A stretch of DNA of 64,000 bases from Mariannaea sp. PMI_226 (lineage: Eukaryota > Ascomycota > Sordariomycetes > Hypocreales > Nectriaceae). The stretch is taken from the NCBI GenBank assembly GCA_024336345.1, contig JANFOG010000021.1:62001-126000 (forward strand), in the 5' to 3' direction. Positions 8,562 through 21,445 of this stretch are shown here, piece by piece (the first letter of the stretch is position 1; each line of letters begins with the position of its first letter). A program made the position numbers and the translations under genes. The notes below the pieces were generated by a model, which did no database searches, was not told where the DNA came from, and saw nothing but the letters and a program-made list of their open reading frames with translations.

Positions 8562-11500
8562 GTTGAATTTGCTAGATTGAATCTTGATGCACGTGTGATT
8601 TGACTTAGGATTGTGTGATGTAACAATAGCCAAAAGTCTGAGGGGGGAATAGCTCTCATTTATATGTGTTTTCTATTCTACCCGAGATATTGATATCTGT
8701 ACATCAGCTTGTGTAAATGAACTTTGTGGCCTTGGCTGGGGGAACCTATCTAGGAAGGCTGCAGAGACTGCAGCAAACATGAGGGGTACAGCCGTACATC
8801 TAACCATCAGGCTAACTGATGAGGGTAAGACAATCATATTACATTCAAGTCGACTTTTCCTCCCATCATACCTAGGCAACAGTGAGAGCAGTGAGAACAA
8901 AAGTTCCCTTCACATGAAGGACATTGACCTCGGTTTAATCAGGGGGTCAGATTGATGTCTTTATCCCTATATCAGGTATTCATCTCCTAAGTTGCTTGTA
9001 ACAAGCGTAGCTGCAAACTTGATCTTAATATGCTAATATGGTAACTCATTGGTCGAGTCCATGTTGCGTTCCAAATCCTGAGAAGTCTAGTAAAATAACA
9101 TGAATTGTGTTATGCTAGTTTGTTTGGCGACTATTGATTCGCTAGCTCGCAGTATGTGAATAAAAGCACGTGACAGAATTTGATCAGATTTCCTCGTTAT
9201 AACTTGTAGGAGCCATATATTTGTAATGAGTATGGTATGATAAAATGCTTTGAAGCAACATGGGCCAGTCTAGGGATTTCTGTTTTTCTGCATCATTTTG
9301 TAATCGTATACTTGTGATGAAATTAGCGCGATTTAGAACAATCGGAGAGCGAGGAGGTCGAAAGAAGGACATGCTAAGCGAAACATAGCAAGCTGAAGCC
9401 AATCAGTAATCCTATCTCTCTGTAAAGCGCGGTAATTATGATGCTTAGCTTCCTTTACTTATAGGCACACGTTTTAGACGTGTTCTGGGCAACTGTCTAC
9501 GACTCGCACTAGTATCATAGGAAAGGCCTGTCGAATCCAAGTATATGAAAATTCTGGGCTCAAGGGCCTCCGACCGCCTAGCTCAATAAGGAAGATGACG
9601 GGACCTTGGTGTTGAATATTGGACGCCTCCCTTTGGTAACGATATCCAAAGAAGCAGGTCTAACTGGCTGAATTTCTCCACAAAAGCCTATTCATACCGA
9701 CCCAATCCGTATTAATTGTGAGATGCATTATGCTACTGTACCACTTTCATCAGGTAGTCCCAAAGAGGGAAATCCGTTGACTCTGAGGAAGAGGGAACGA
9801 GATTGCAGATTCTGCTCTGGGCAAACTGAAGACCCACCTCCGCTACGCTTGTTTGCATGATCAAAATGAAATGACGTTTCGAAAGTACTACAAATATCAT
9901 CATTAGTTGGTTTGTCAATGTGTTGAGATTCGAACAAACTAATGGCAAAAGAAATGGTATGAAGCCGCCAATGTCATCTTGTTCATACCCTGGTATACCA
10001 CATTACATCTGGCGGATACGCCAGACGGATGTGATATCTGGGGAACTAAGCTTTTTCATAGAGCTTCCATATTATCGTAAACTAGAGAGAAGGCCATATT
10101 TACCTTCCACAATTGAAATAGGAGCTAATTTTGTAATGTTACTAATATTAGCTTATGCGCGCCCTATATACTCACTTTTCCGATGCGCTAGGCAGGATAT
10201 GACATCTGGGGAGCCCCTGGCTTTGTAATATTGCTAATATTAACTTCAGGCATACCCCTTGACACTTGCCTAGCCAATATCCTAGACGCCCTTTAATGAT
10301 AACTGCGGTATGGCAATTGTGATCCTGGCCACTTCAACAAACCCCGATACTATGAGTGTATAGCATGGTGCTCCATTGTGTTACTTCATCGCTGAAAACG
10401 GATCTAGGTGTTCAGTAAGCCGTTTAGCCGATATTGTATAAGCTGCGGAGTACAGCTCATCTTGGATTGCACTATTTGCGCAGAAAATTAGCTAGTTGGA
10501 TTAGATAGATTCATAATGGTGTGTATTTTTGGTTTTAGTCTTGTTTTCATTCTTGCGCCTATATCGATGCGAGCTAGTTGTATAGTAAGTTGCGTTTTGG
10601 GTTAACTTCGCACATGCTGCGGGCCCTTCAATCCTTTGCCTGCTTTAGAACATGGGAAAAGGTTTTTGCAAGCTGTCGCAGTTAGCGGAATTGTTGCTTT
10701 GTTGCTCTAGAACAAGAGAGTACTGCAATGCTTGGGCATCAATAAGCCCCCTTGCAGCGCGTAATAGCACAAACTTTGAACTGCCGGCATCCGCTCTTAT
10801 CCCTGGTTGGCTTCCATTTTGGTATAGTTTCTTCATGTGGATTCCTTCTTTTCATCAAATGTTACCGCTAGATTGAGCTATCATTGCACCCGAATCAGTC
10901 ATAGGCTGGAGGAGAAAAGCATCGATATTCTCAGTTTACTCTGCTTATGGCAAGGTCCCCAAATGAGTCGCTGTTTTTCAACCTTGCCCCTCCATATTGA
11001 GTCCGAGAGAAGATCGGGGTAGTCTTCGTTGGTGCGAGCCATCACAGATATGTCTTTAGGGTTAGTATTTCTTCTTGAGCTGGTAATATTTCTTCGCTAA
11101 AATTTATTCTTGGGCGCTTCTCACAACTGATAAATGCAACTGTAGAACAGATGTTGTTTCTGGCTCAACACCCATTCATGTAGAGTTATAATTGCTAATC
11201 GGGGTATGATTGGCTTTTCGTTTATCCAGTAGAACACTGAGACTCATTTTCTCTGATCGAGGCATTCGGTTCAATTGGCCGCACCCTTGATCGCTCTGGA
11301 GAACTTATCCATCTTGTTTACTCCTCCAGCACTATCAAAGAATACATGTCTAGTTTTTGTCCCACCATCACGTCTATATATGCTCCCAATTGGTAATTGT
11401 TTTTGAGGTAAATGTTACCTTACAAATGGCTGAACTCAAAGAGTAATTATCTCCTGTACATTACTACTTCTTCTATAGGTACGAGACAATCTGCAAGAAT

Positions 11501-12360
11501 GGTTTTTAGGTATGTCGTATTGTCTGTTTTCTCTAAAATGAAAACATGGTAAATTCTACGATGCACGCGGTCAAGAGGATGGCGCTTACTGCCTGAAAGC
11601 TGGTCCAAGGGCAATGCCAGGTAGCATAATGCAAATTCTCTACAACAGGAACATGCTTGCTGCTCTTCCGAAGCTTATTTGTGTCAACGTGGCCTATAAA
11701 ATCAAGCCTCCGGGGCAACCAATTCTTCCTACCTTAAGTGACCTTCGTCTCGAAGTAGGGTAGTTGACCGTCGAGATTACCTGAGTTCACAGACAGGTCC
11801 GTGGTTGGTCAGCTCGGGTTTTGCCTGAATTGGCAGACCTACTGAGTAGCCGAATTTTCCGACTGCAATAATACTCGGCTCATCGGCTATCCTGGGTTGG
11901 CTGCGTCATAAAGTGGAGTTTGTTCCCGAATCTTCCGAGACCAACCAACATCACAATCAACATGGTCTAGACTTCCCTCCTGCAATGGTTCGTATCTTCT
12001 AGTACCTGGACAAACAACTCACATCGTCTAACGGAACGAGAGTGGTCATTTATATGTTACAACCCCACAAGGCCGAGGGCTGCAGTCTGTCTTCAAGGCG
12101 AAACGCCGACCTACCTATGCCAAGTGGTGGTAGTTCCACTCTATTTCCTCTCTCGTTCAGGTTGTCTTCCGAACGCCGCTGCTCTCCGACCCCAAACACT
12201 GTCACCTCTGACTGTGTGAAGTTGTCGACCGTATCCTGGCTCCATGAAGTGCAAAGCAGAGAGTGGCAAGCGATCACGTACAGGTATAATCAGCTATTTA
12301 GCCCGCGTTGTAATGTCAGGGGTACAAAGACTCCGCGGAACAGGATAATGCTAATAAGGT
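8562..12360. other. Long gene-poor region
   Basis: About 3.8 kb without a recognised gene. It is AT-rich with only short frames lacking family motifs. A near-repeat of about 25 bp (TTTGTAATGTTACTAATATT at 10131 and TTTGTAATATTGCTAATATT at 10223) and two copies of CATCTGGGG or ATATCTGGGG nearby hint at old sequence duplication. The last few hundred bases should contain the promoter of the regulator that starts at 12361. Confidence 0.4.
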
Positions 12361-15342
12361 ATGCGTTTAGGATGTTGGGCTTGCAAAGCTCGTAAGGTGA
12401 GTTGCTTCAATCAGTACACGACGACATCATATTCTAGTTTATTGTCATTCTCATGTCTGCTAGAGTTAACGTAGTTCGCACACAAATCTAACAGAGGTTC
12501 CATTACTAGGTAAAATGCGACGAGCGTCCCAACGGATGTGTGAACTGTGAGAGGCTTCGGATATCGTGCTCCCAGTCGCCCCGTGGCAATGGTGATGGTG
12601 AAAACGATGTGATTATATCTGAGCACGAAGTTGATCAAGGCCGCCAGCGCACCTTCAGATCATGCAAGTTATGTCGTCTATCCAAGGTTCGTTGCTCAGG
12701 CGAGCGCCCAGCCTGTCTACGATGCCGCTCACGATGCGTGGCGTGCTCGTACGACGCCAAGGAGGTTCCCCAGTGGCTTTCAAAGGCTCGTGCGTCATCT
12801 TCAGTCTTGCGGACCCGTCCAAGTCCTGCCAGTCCCCACTCTAGAGCTGCATCAAAGGATCCGGATACCTCTCTTGATGATGTTGTCCAGTCAGCTAGTC
12901 TGGTTGCCAATGCCAATACCACCACTAGGGAATCAGGTCTACGCGTAAGAGAACAAAGGAATGAGGGTGATCAGGCGTCTCGAGTTCAGCTTGAGATTGC
13001 TAGCGTCGACTTGCGCCGGAATCTGGGGTGGTGAGATATTCTCTGCCATTCTTTTACATAAGCTCTTCTCCGAGAGGACGACACTAAATTATCGTATTAC
13101 TAGGCTCTTGGCCCCTTCGTTACCCGGGTTTGAAGATATCCTACTTCTAGTTGAGGAGTATTTCGACATGGTTCACCCACTTCGGTCCTTTGGATTCATC
13201 CACAAACCAACGTTCCTACAGCAGTTGGAAGATCAGTCGCAAGCGGAGAGGAATGGCAATGTTTTGCTTCTCGTAGTCTGTGCCCTGGGTGCTAAGTATG
13301 GCATTTTGTCTTATTTCCCTTCATCCATCCATAAAATTCCCAGACACTTACTGTAATCAAGATTCTACTCGGCGCGGCACAATAGCCAGTCACATGTGGC
13401 AGACGGAATTGGTTTACGAGCAGGAAATCAGTGGAGTTGTAGGGCTCAACAACTTTTATTCACTTGCTTAAATAATTCATCTATCGAGACCGCGATGGTA
13501 TGTATGTCTCGCACATATCGTAGCTTATGCAATTGTGGTGTTGACTCTGTACAACATAGGCTGCGGTCCTGCTTCATGAACACGAGCTGCGTGTCGGGAA
13601 TTATGCTTCTGCCTTTATGATTACCGGCTTTGCTGTCCGTCTATCACAAGGTTTGCAAATCAATATCGAAACTTCGGCTGATAGCTTCCGCATGACCACT
13701 GAGGCATCGTCGCCGTCCATCCGCGAATCTCGTCGTCGTTTGATGTGGAGCATATACACAATGGATGCTTGGGTTGGCAGTGGCGTAGATGAGCTTACAC
13801 TAATCAGAGAATCCAACATCCATATTCGTTTGCCTTGCAATGAACGAGACTTCATCTTGGAGCAATCCGTCGACCAGGATAATCACCAGCTTATTGAATT
13901 GGGTCTTTCCGGACCCATATCACCAGTTTTCGACGTTGCCGCCCATTTTCTCCGCCTAGTCAGCATTCGGAGAAGAGTTCTGAGGTTAAGCTTTTTGCTC
14001 TCAATGCTTCATTGACATATCCAGTCGTATAAGTGAATGACCAGACAAACATGACATCCCTCAGATACGTCAAACATCTAGATGCTACCGCACCTCCCTG
14101 GGCCCCGGAGTCGGAGTACAATACCTTACACGCCGAATGTCTCGATTGGAGAAACCTGCTTCCTGCCAGCCTTCACTTCACGCGGTCAGCAATCCACCAA
14201 CGAAAGATGTCCACTCAGCACGGAGCGTTATGCTTCCTCCACATCACATATCATCAGACCATGTGCGATCTCACGCGCATCGGCATGCCAGAGCTATTTC
14301 GAATCCGTGTGAACATTTCATTTCCACCCGAGCAAATAACGTTTCTTCGCCAGGTGCAGGATGAGTGCTTCGACAACTGCATGTCGATCTCAAGCATCTT
14401 CCGGGAATCTCTCCGGCACGGGATGGCTGGCCTTGCGGATACTTGGTTATGCGTTGTAGCTCATGACGTTTCCAGAGTCCTCGTGTACTACGCAACGAAT
14501 TACTTGGGCTCTCCCAAACGACACGATGATGTACAGTTGCGGCCCCAAATTAGAGGAGCCCTGCAGGCTAATGTGCAGGCTCTCGAGAAGATGGCACAGA
14601 TACAAGCTTTGGCTCGTCCGTTAGTAAGTGTTTCTTGGTTCTCATATTGACGAAGTGTGCGGTTTATTCTAAGAGCGTGCCAGCATCATGCAGCCGTAAA
14701 AATGGCCCATGCTGCTTCATTCAATGTAATAGAGAATCTGGGCTCTACGAGGGCTGAAGAGGCATCCGCTTTCCCCTCAGATAATACGTACGTCCCCACA
14801 ACAAATGACATCAGTAGGAGACAGGATTGGGCTAATACGAAAATTGAAGGGCAAATGGTCACGAGGCCCCCAACCACATGACTCCAGAATACGTTCTAAA
14901 TCCTCTAGCAATTTATAGCATGGCGAGACACGATCTCAAACACCATGAGAAGACAGCTTTTGAAAGTAGTCTGGGATCTTGTGTGAATAGCACGTCTCCG
15001 ACAAGCCAACCTGAAACATCCTCGATTCAGGCGACAGACTTAACCCAAACAACACCTACAGATACAATTTCGGCTGGTCCTATGGCGGAAACAAGGCCGT
15101 CGATGGGTTGGTTGCTGTCGGAGCTGTTCACGCTGCCCACAAGTTTCGACGATCTTCAAACTTATATGCAACTACCTCTACTGTGTGGTAACGGTGGAGC
15201 AGCTTTTGAAGGTGCAGTCACAGACACTGATCTTGATTATGGTGGCATGGGATTCGGTAGCGGAATGACTTCTGCTTCTCTTGGCTTTTCCGTCGGGGAT
15301 CCTAATGGCGGATCTGAAGGTTTTTCTTGCCCACCACCATAG
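12361..15342 (+). CDS. Transcription factor with two tandem Zn(II)2Cys6 clusters
   Basis: Eight exons (12361-12396, 12510-13030, 13104-13307, 13386-13497, 13560-13984, 14065-14619, 14674-14813, 14888-15342) close into an 815-residue frame. It is unusual in carrying two complete clusters: Cys5, 8, 15, 22, 25, 32 and Cys64, 67, 74, 81, 84, 91, each with Cys-x2-Cys-x6-Cys-x6-Cys-x2-Cys-x6-Cys spacing. The first is split by intron 1. The middle region has the fungal-specific factor blocks VHPLRSFGFIHKPTF, AVLLHEHELRVGNYA, RRLMWSIYTMDAWVGSGVD and CNERDF. It is a nuclear regulator and the obvious candidate to control the sulfatase, GH79 and transporter genes downstream. The junctions after 13307 and 14813 were chosen mainly to keep frame, and the true start could be upstream. 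Confidence 0.8.
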
Positions 15343-17128
15343 GGCCTCGGAACTTCCATGAATAGTTATGTAAGACATTCACTACCCCTACCCCCTGACT
15401 GATTCAATCACATTGGAGAGTCCCTTTGGAAAGTAATGAATGAAATACTAAGGTGTGTACCTTGGTGTAATAAGTCCATCAGTCTTGCTGTCTGGACTCT
15501 TGTTTTTGAAGGCAACTGATTGGCGTCATAAGCGTTCATGTGGGCTTTGTAACAAGTTTAACTGTCAGCAACGAGAAATTCGGTTGTCTTTATAGTTCCC
15601 AGCAGACTACCACTATCACAAACTGAAGTTAGCGACTACCGTTCTGCGTTTCGAAATGAAGTGCGAAGAGCTTTATTTGTCACACACCCTCGCCCATTCT
15701 TGCTTCTAATGTATTATCATAGAGCTTCCATTCTCTTTCATAAATTAGGATTTACTTTTGTCTATACTTTCCTTTCTTGAGGTAATAAGGTAACAAGATC
15801 TTTGCAAGCACCACACTCGACTTTGTGCATCGACCAACTTACCACAAAACAACTTCAACGCATCTTATTACATTGTGGCAGTGCATCTATCATATTAAAG
15901 AGCGAGGTTACAGAAATAGCATTGGAAAAGGCCCCGTTGGTCTATCTAGGACGCTCATAACACTCTCATCGTTGTTGGCCAGTGTTAAATGACACTTTGT
16001 AAACCAAGTGCCTGAAATACCTCATTAGCAAACCACCCCGTGAGACGAAAATGCGTGTTCCTAGTAATAATGTTGTTTTGAATTTACCTGGCCGCAACTA
16101 AAACATGTCTCTCTGGTTTAGAGGCGGTTCTTGATCATCTGCCCCTATATCACTCCGTTTGACTTCCAAGTTCTGCTGACCCATTTTTGGCAATAATACA
16201 GCGTGAAAAAATATCGAGTACTGGTTACCTGAAATTTGATAGGCTCTCAAGGTCACAACTTGCAGCAATTCCCGAGCAAAGTGGAAGTTTGTATCTGGAC
16301 ATTAGAAGACTAAGCCTAGGTGACGACGGGTCCCTCCCATGGCCCCAATGAATCCGGCTTAGGGGGCTATCATTACGTAGCACTCGCTGCTTACTTCTGT
16401 GCCAAGGGATATTCGAATGTAAAGCTGATAATTTCTGATTGATACAAATGATCAGCTCACCTGAGATACATCATAGAGTACGCCCTCGGCGGCATCGGCT
16501 GCGACATCTCGTAAATGCACTCTGGGAGGTGCTATTCCTCTTCTAGATTAAGTTTCATGCTTTAAAGTCGAGTACGAACGCAAGGTATGTCTCGACAGCA
16601 ATCGAAATACCGAAAACTACTCCTCTGAGACATATCCTCGACATTCTGAACATCCCACACATCAAGTGAACCAACCGAGCCGACCGAACCCGAGTGCCTT
16701 CCACTGGATTGATCTCTTCTTACATCCCCGCATTCTGGGAGCTGCGGTCAGGAAATTGCATTCAATGCCAGACATATGGTCAAGGTTGGGGCCAAACCCC
16801 AACAGTTTACGAGTTGAAAAATTGGGCTGCGTACGAGGGATACAATGTGCCCCGGCGGTACGTTAAAAGCTTGGATAGAGAATTCGGGCCCCGTCTAACA
16901 CAGCCGTCACGGTAGTTGCGCAGAGATTAAGCGATAGGGTATATATCTTACCGTTAGGTAAGAATCGGACAGGTCGGTTACGTGTCACTTTTACTCTCTC
17001 AGAATACTAGAAAGGACTACTTAAGCCGTCTTCACCCCTCAACGGCCCCAGTTTCATCTCTGGAATAACTTTGGGCATGCGTAGTTTTCCTTTGACACAC
17101 CATTGTCTTGATCTTATCTGTATTTGCC
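15343..17128. other. Intergenic region upstream of the sulfatase gene
   Basis: No gene recognised. A frame at 16694-16915 reads protein-like in part (VYELKNWAAYEGYNVPRRY) but matches no family I know and has no supported boundaries. The 3' end holds the palindrome at 16946-16963 and a CGG-N6-CGG direct repeat at 16966-16977, both within 200 bp of the sulfatase start. Confidence 0.4.
16946..16963. promoter_or_regulatory. Perfect palindrome upstream of the sulfatase gene
   Basis: TCTTACCGTTAGGTAAGA has 7-bp perfect arms around GTTA. It lies 166 bp before the sulfatase start codon. Two bases after it comes CGG-ACAGGT-CGG (16966-16977), a direct repeat of the triplet bound by Zn2Cys6 proteins. 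The pair is a plausible operator for the neighbouring dual-cluster regulator, but this is inference. Confidence 0.45.
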
Positions 17129-19058
17129 ATGATGTTCGCTCTGGTTCCCCTCCCCGTCAAAGCGTTTCTTCTCACAATGCTCCTTGTTAGAAGTGCAGCA
17201 AGCAATCCTCCCAATGTAGAAAAGATGCCGAATGTTGTGTTTTTCATGTCTGATGACCAAGGTGATTCTAATTATTGTCACTGTGGATCAGAACTAACAG
17301 GAGTAGATTTACACATGAATTCAATGAAGTTCATGCCAACTGTCAAGAAAGAGCTCTCGCATGAAGGAATCACATTCCAGAGGCACTATTGTACAATGGC
17401 CCTTTGCTGCCCGTCTCGCGCAAGCTTGTTTTCCGGGAAATGTGTCCAGTAAATCCTTCCTTCTGTTCACCGAAAATTGAATCCAGGTCCTAAGAGTGGC
17501 AGCAACACGAATGTTACAGATGTAGCACTGCCGTACGGTAGGATGATCTCGAGATTCTTAGTCCATCAACATCTAGGTCTCTGAATGACTTACAAAGAAT
17601 AGGAGCCTACCCGAAATTTGTTACCGAGGGTATAAATGACAACTATCTTCCTCTTTGGCTGCAAGATGGGGGAGTGAACACATATTATGTGGGAAAATTT
17701 ATGAACGGGCATAACATCCACAATTACCAAAAACAACCCGTCAAAGGATGGACTAGCAGCAAGTACGAATTAAATTTTAAGCTATATATTTTCTAGTGGT
17801 ACTGACATCTGATAGTTTCCTTCTAGAGCCGGGTACATACGACTACACAAATACCACATGGACCCATGACAACCAGCAATACGAGCAGTTTCCAGGGATT
17901 AATGCAATTGATATTACCTCAAAGCACGCTCTTGAAATGCTCGAAACCGCGGTCAATGCCGAAAACCCTTTTTTTTTAGTCATTGCACCCGCAGTGCCGC
18001 ACGTGGGAATCAATGCTTCCGTCAGTGGCGATACTTTCTTTCCAATCCCTCAGGACAAATGGGCCAATGCTTTCCCTGACGAGGTGGTTCCCCGGAATCC
18101 CAATTATAATCCAGTTCATCAGAATGCTGGTGCTTCGTGGATCCTGAATATGCCTCGTCTGAATCAATCTGAGATAGATTCCTTCGATGAACTCTACCGA
18201 CGTCGACTTCGCTGCGTGGCTGGCCTGGACGACTTGGTGGGTGACCTGTTGTCTGCTCTTGAGAAGCATAAAATCATGGACAATACGCATTTTATTTACA
18301 GTACAGACAATGGGTACCACATTGGCCAGCATAGACTCGGCCCGGGAAAAAAGTCGGGATTCGAGGACGATATCAACATTCCCATGGTCTGGCGGGGTCC
18401 TGGCATTCCATCTGGCAAGGTCATTGACGATGTGTCTACTCATACTGACCTTGCCCCCACTTTTTTATCTCTTTTCAAGCTTCCATTGAAAAGCACTCTT
18501 GATGGTCAGATCATTCCAGCCGTGACAGGGACTAATGGGAGAAGTGTTGAGCATATTAATATTGAACACTGGGGTTTCTCTAATCCCTATGAAGTCCTCC
18601 CCTGGAACGATATATCAATCTCAGACTCAAACAACAACACTTATAAGGGCCTTCGCATTGTTGGGAAGCGGAACAGCTTCTATTACTCGGTCTGGTGTAC
18701 TAATGAACACGAGTTATACGACATGGTATCGGATGAATACCAGGCAACCAATATCCTGCTTAGAACTCATGATATCACTTCTCTGTCACAGAAGAAGATA
18801 TCCGGCTGGCCCTTGAATATGCTGGTGCACCGACTTGATGCGCTTCTGATGGTGCTCAAGTCGTGCATTGGTAGTCAATGCATCCACCCATGGCTCGAGC
18901 TTCACCCACAGGGAAATGTCAAGACACTCGAGGACGCAATGCATAGCAAATATGACGCCTTCTATCTTTCGCAGCCAAAGGTGTCGTTCTCAGCGTGTGT
19001 GAAGGGGTATTTAATAGAATATGAAGGCCCTCAGTCGGTCATTAGCTACGCTGAATAA
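17129..19058 (+). CDS. Secreted arylsulfatase
   Basis: Five exons (17129-17261, 17307-17448, 17503-17537, 17603-17762, 17816-19058) give 570 residues. A signal peptide (MMFALVPLPVKAFLLTMLLV) precedes NVVFFMSDDQD, the metal-binding start of the sulfatase fold. CCPSR at residues 78-82 is the sulfatase signature, with Cys78 the residue converted to formylglycine. Further family blocks are HNTNVTDVALPYGG, YYVGKFMNGH, STDNGYHIGQHRLGPGK, DINIPMVWRGPG and HTDLAP. The enzyme hydrolyses sulfate esters outside the cell or in the secretory route. The 45-nt first intron is a multiple of three and has no stop, so automated callers may read through it. It converges with the GH79 gene, suggesting removal of sulfate from a glucuronide-containing substrate. 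The ordinary fungal alternative is sulfate scavenging from aryl sulfates. Confidence 0.93.
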
Positions 19059-19526
19059 ATGAAGTCTCCTTTGGTAACCTTATCGTTCTGCCTTGTTGAT
19101 AAGGTATAAATAAAGTATGAAGGACAGACTTCAGTTAATTCTCCAAAGCTTCGCTTGATCTTGCACAATTTGGTGAGCGATAAAGCCACGCGACGATGTC
19201 TATCTGGTCTGGACACATTAAGACCTCACGCTTAGTTCAGCCACATGTTACTGCACAGCATTGCGCAGAGTTCACTATAAGGCGGTCTTCGCTCCTAGTT
19301 TAAACCGTGACTAGGAGCTATAGACATTACTTTAAAGGTATACATTGCCATTTCCTTTTTAACAGACAGTATTACTTCGGAAGTATTATTCAGAAGGGAA
19401 TTTAATGAGCGGTTGGAATTTGATTGGTAGCGTATGTGCATTTTTCTTAGGGTTAGGGTTAGGGTTAATCCAAGACCTCTGGCTAATAAAGTCTGTATAA
19501 TTCCGTGGCTCCCATCCCAACTTTGT
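19059..19526. other. Gap between convergent sulfatase and GH79 genes
   Basis: Shared 3' flank of two convergent genes, presumably holding both polyadenylation regions. It also contains the telomere-like repeat at 19447-19467. Nothing else was recognised. Confidence 0.5.
19447..19467 (+). repeat. Interstitial telomere repeat, TTAGGG orientation
   Basis: Three exact TTAGGG units followed by TTA. TTAGGG is the telomere repeat of most filamentous ascomycetes. Here it lies between two convergent genes. A second block, in the opposite orientation, lies at 62709-62731. Confidence 0.9.
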
Positions 19527-21445
19527 CTAAAAATGAACCATCACTGCCTCACTAGCTCCCACGTTGACTTTAAGTTTTCCATTGAAAACGGGAGAATTTT
19601 GATATTCCTGCAGGCCGTGAACTTTTCTGGCTTTCCCATTTGACTCATAGGACCAAGAATGACCCGCCCAGTAGAAGGTATCATTGGCGGTGGCCCCCTT
19701 AGAAGATGTCAATGTTTGAACCCTACCGGTGCGAGCGCCTGGCGGTGCTTGGATGGTGAAAGTACGATATGTACGGCAGCCTTCACCCTGCCAGATATCA
19801 AAATTGATTATAGCCACACGTTTCAAATGGTTATTTTCATAGCCAGCGTACACAGCCAGCAGGTCATCGTCGGTGGGAACTTCAATCACGCGGAAGACCT
19901 TCGAGCCTCCCATAAAATCCGACACAAAGAGATGACCGTAGTATGGAGAGCGTACCTGAGGTACGATATCGTCGTAGAACACAGGGTGCCAAGCCACGTA
20001 TCCGAAGACCTTGCCGAGTTGCATGTTGACTCTGGTTACTCCCTGCTTGGGGTGTCAGTAATTCCATGCGTGAGCCAGCCACGAACAGGATTGCCGTACC
20101 AGAGACATCAAATACAGGAGATAATCTGCTGTCCACAATGCTGCGCCAAAAATGCCCTCAGAGTCGTCGGTGGATTTTGTTTGAGCATTTGCGATGGTAG
20201 TATACCGGCCAGATTCACCAAAGTTAATCTGTATATGTGGCCAGTTTTGTAGGGTGTACTGCAAGTTGTGCTGGTAAGTATCTACGCCGGCTTTCACATA
20301 GCTGTGGTTCATAAGTGTTGCTGCGGCACCTTCGTAAGCGAAATCTGATATTTATAATGCCTGAAAACGTACATTGTAAATCCGTAGTCGTGTTTGTGTT
20401 CTCATAGCTGGACTGGGTCAATACCGAACCAAAAAGCTCCTGGATTTCATTATACGCACTGGTGGAGGGAAATTGATTTCACTCTTCCTGTGTCGGTGAT
20501 GCCGGCCTCGAATACCGATTGTCTTGGTTTGTCAATCATGAACAAGTTTTGTCCGGGCTCTCTATAACTTACGCCGACCAGTTCATTCCATCATGAGCAG
20601 CAGACAACGTCAGGGCCTCGTAGATTGGCCAATCGGGAAGATCCAGAGCACTACTCAACCAAGTCGAGTAGTCATTGAAGTTTGCAACATATTCCTGCGG
20701 ACCCCATCCTGGCGAACGTGAACCTTGCTTGATGTATAAATCCGGCTCATTTCCCAGCTCTAGGGCCTCAAGATTCTCTAGTCCAATACTGTCAATCGCA
20801 GCCTTGGCTTCCCCATAAGAATCTGTGTGGTTTTGCAACGCAAATGGCACATCATAGATCCAGCGAGTTCCTTTCCAGTTAGGAATACCTTCATAGAAAG
20901 AAGGCCCAAAAACGAATTTTTGCCCAATGCCTGCACCCTGCTGAGGGGGAGTGATGGGCTCTATCTGATCCGGGTTGAACTTGGAATAGTCGCTATGCTC
21001 TTAGAATTTAGTCTCATGTCTAAGTTCAATCTGGAAGAATGTTTCACGAACGTATTGGTGCCACCCACACGGACGACGAGGGGCCCGCCGGTCCGATCTT
21101 GAATCTCACGAATCAGATTCTGTGAGAAGGTATTAGGATGCGACTTGTTGCCTATCAAAATGCATCAGATTCCAAAATCTGTCGTTCATGTTATTATGCC
21201 CTCCCCCAATCATACATACCTGTGAAAGCGGGCAACGAGCTTCCCTGTATTGCAAAGCTTGGGAAAGAAGAGTCCACAAGTGCAGATGCGTTCCACGGTG
21301 CCTTAGGATATGGATGCAGAGCCACTGAGGGTTGATTATTAGGACCGCAAGGTGAACGCGCTTCTCGTGGCAAAATTTGGGTTCTCCCTGCTTGGACTGA
21401 GGCGATCAGAGTGGTCAGCTCAAGGAGTATCGGAAGAAGAGACAT
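19527..21445 (-). CDS. Secreted GH79 beta-glucuronidase-like enzyme
   Basis: Seven exons (21445-21220, 21151-21052, 20992-20573, 20522-20460, 20407-20373, 20329-20100, 20042-19527) close into 529 residues. It starts with a signal peptide (MSLLPILLELTTLIASVQA). The catalytic domain has LVVRVGGTNTDYS, ALELGNEPDLY with the likely acid/base Glu191, and INFGESGRY with the likely nucleophile Glu320. The C-terminal half (AWHPVFYDDIVP, VYAGYENNHLKRVAIINF) matches the beta domain of fungal GH79 proteins. The family removes beta-linked glucuronic or 4-O-methyl-glucuronic acid from glycans such as arabinogalactan protein side chains, glycosaminoglycans or small glucuronides. It converges on the sulfatase gene and diverges from the sugar transporter. 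Substrate is not readable from sequence. Confidence 0.9.

Noticed and set aside
10131..10247. AT-rich near-repeats of about 25 bp
   Set aside because: Short, imperfect and irregularly spaced. Not convincing as an element.
16694..16915. Short frame with protein-like stretch VYELKNWAAYEGYNVPRRY
   Set aside because: No family recognised, no supported splice sites or extension on either side.
17442..17486. Sulfatase intron with an odd GTGTCC donor
   Set aside because: Using GTAAAT at 17449 and the acceptor ending at 17502 gives the conserved HNTNVTDV and a normal intron.
20345..20372. Apparent 28-nt micro-intron and a frameshift near 20455 in the GH79 gene
   Set aside because: Ordinary introns of 43 nt (20330-20372) and 52 nt (20408-20459) restore the whole frame, so no lesion or micro-intron is needed.
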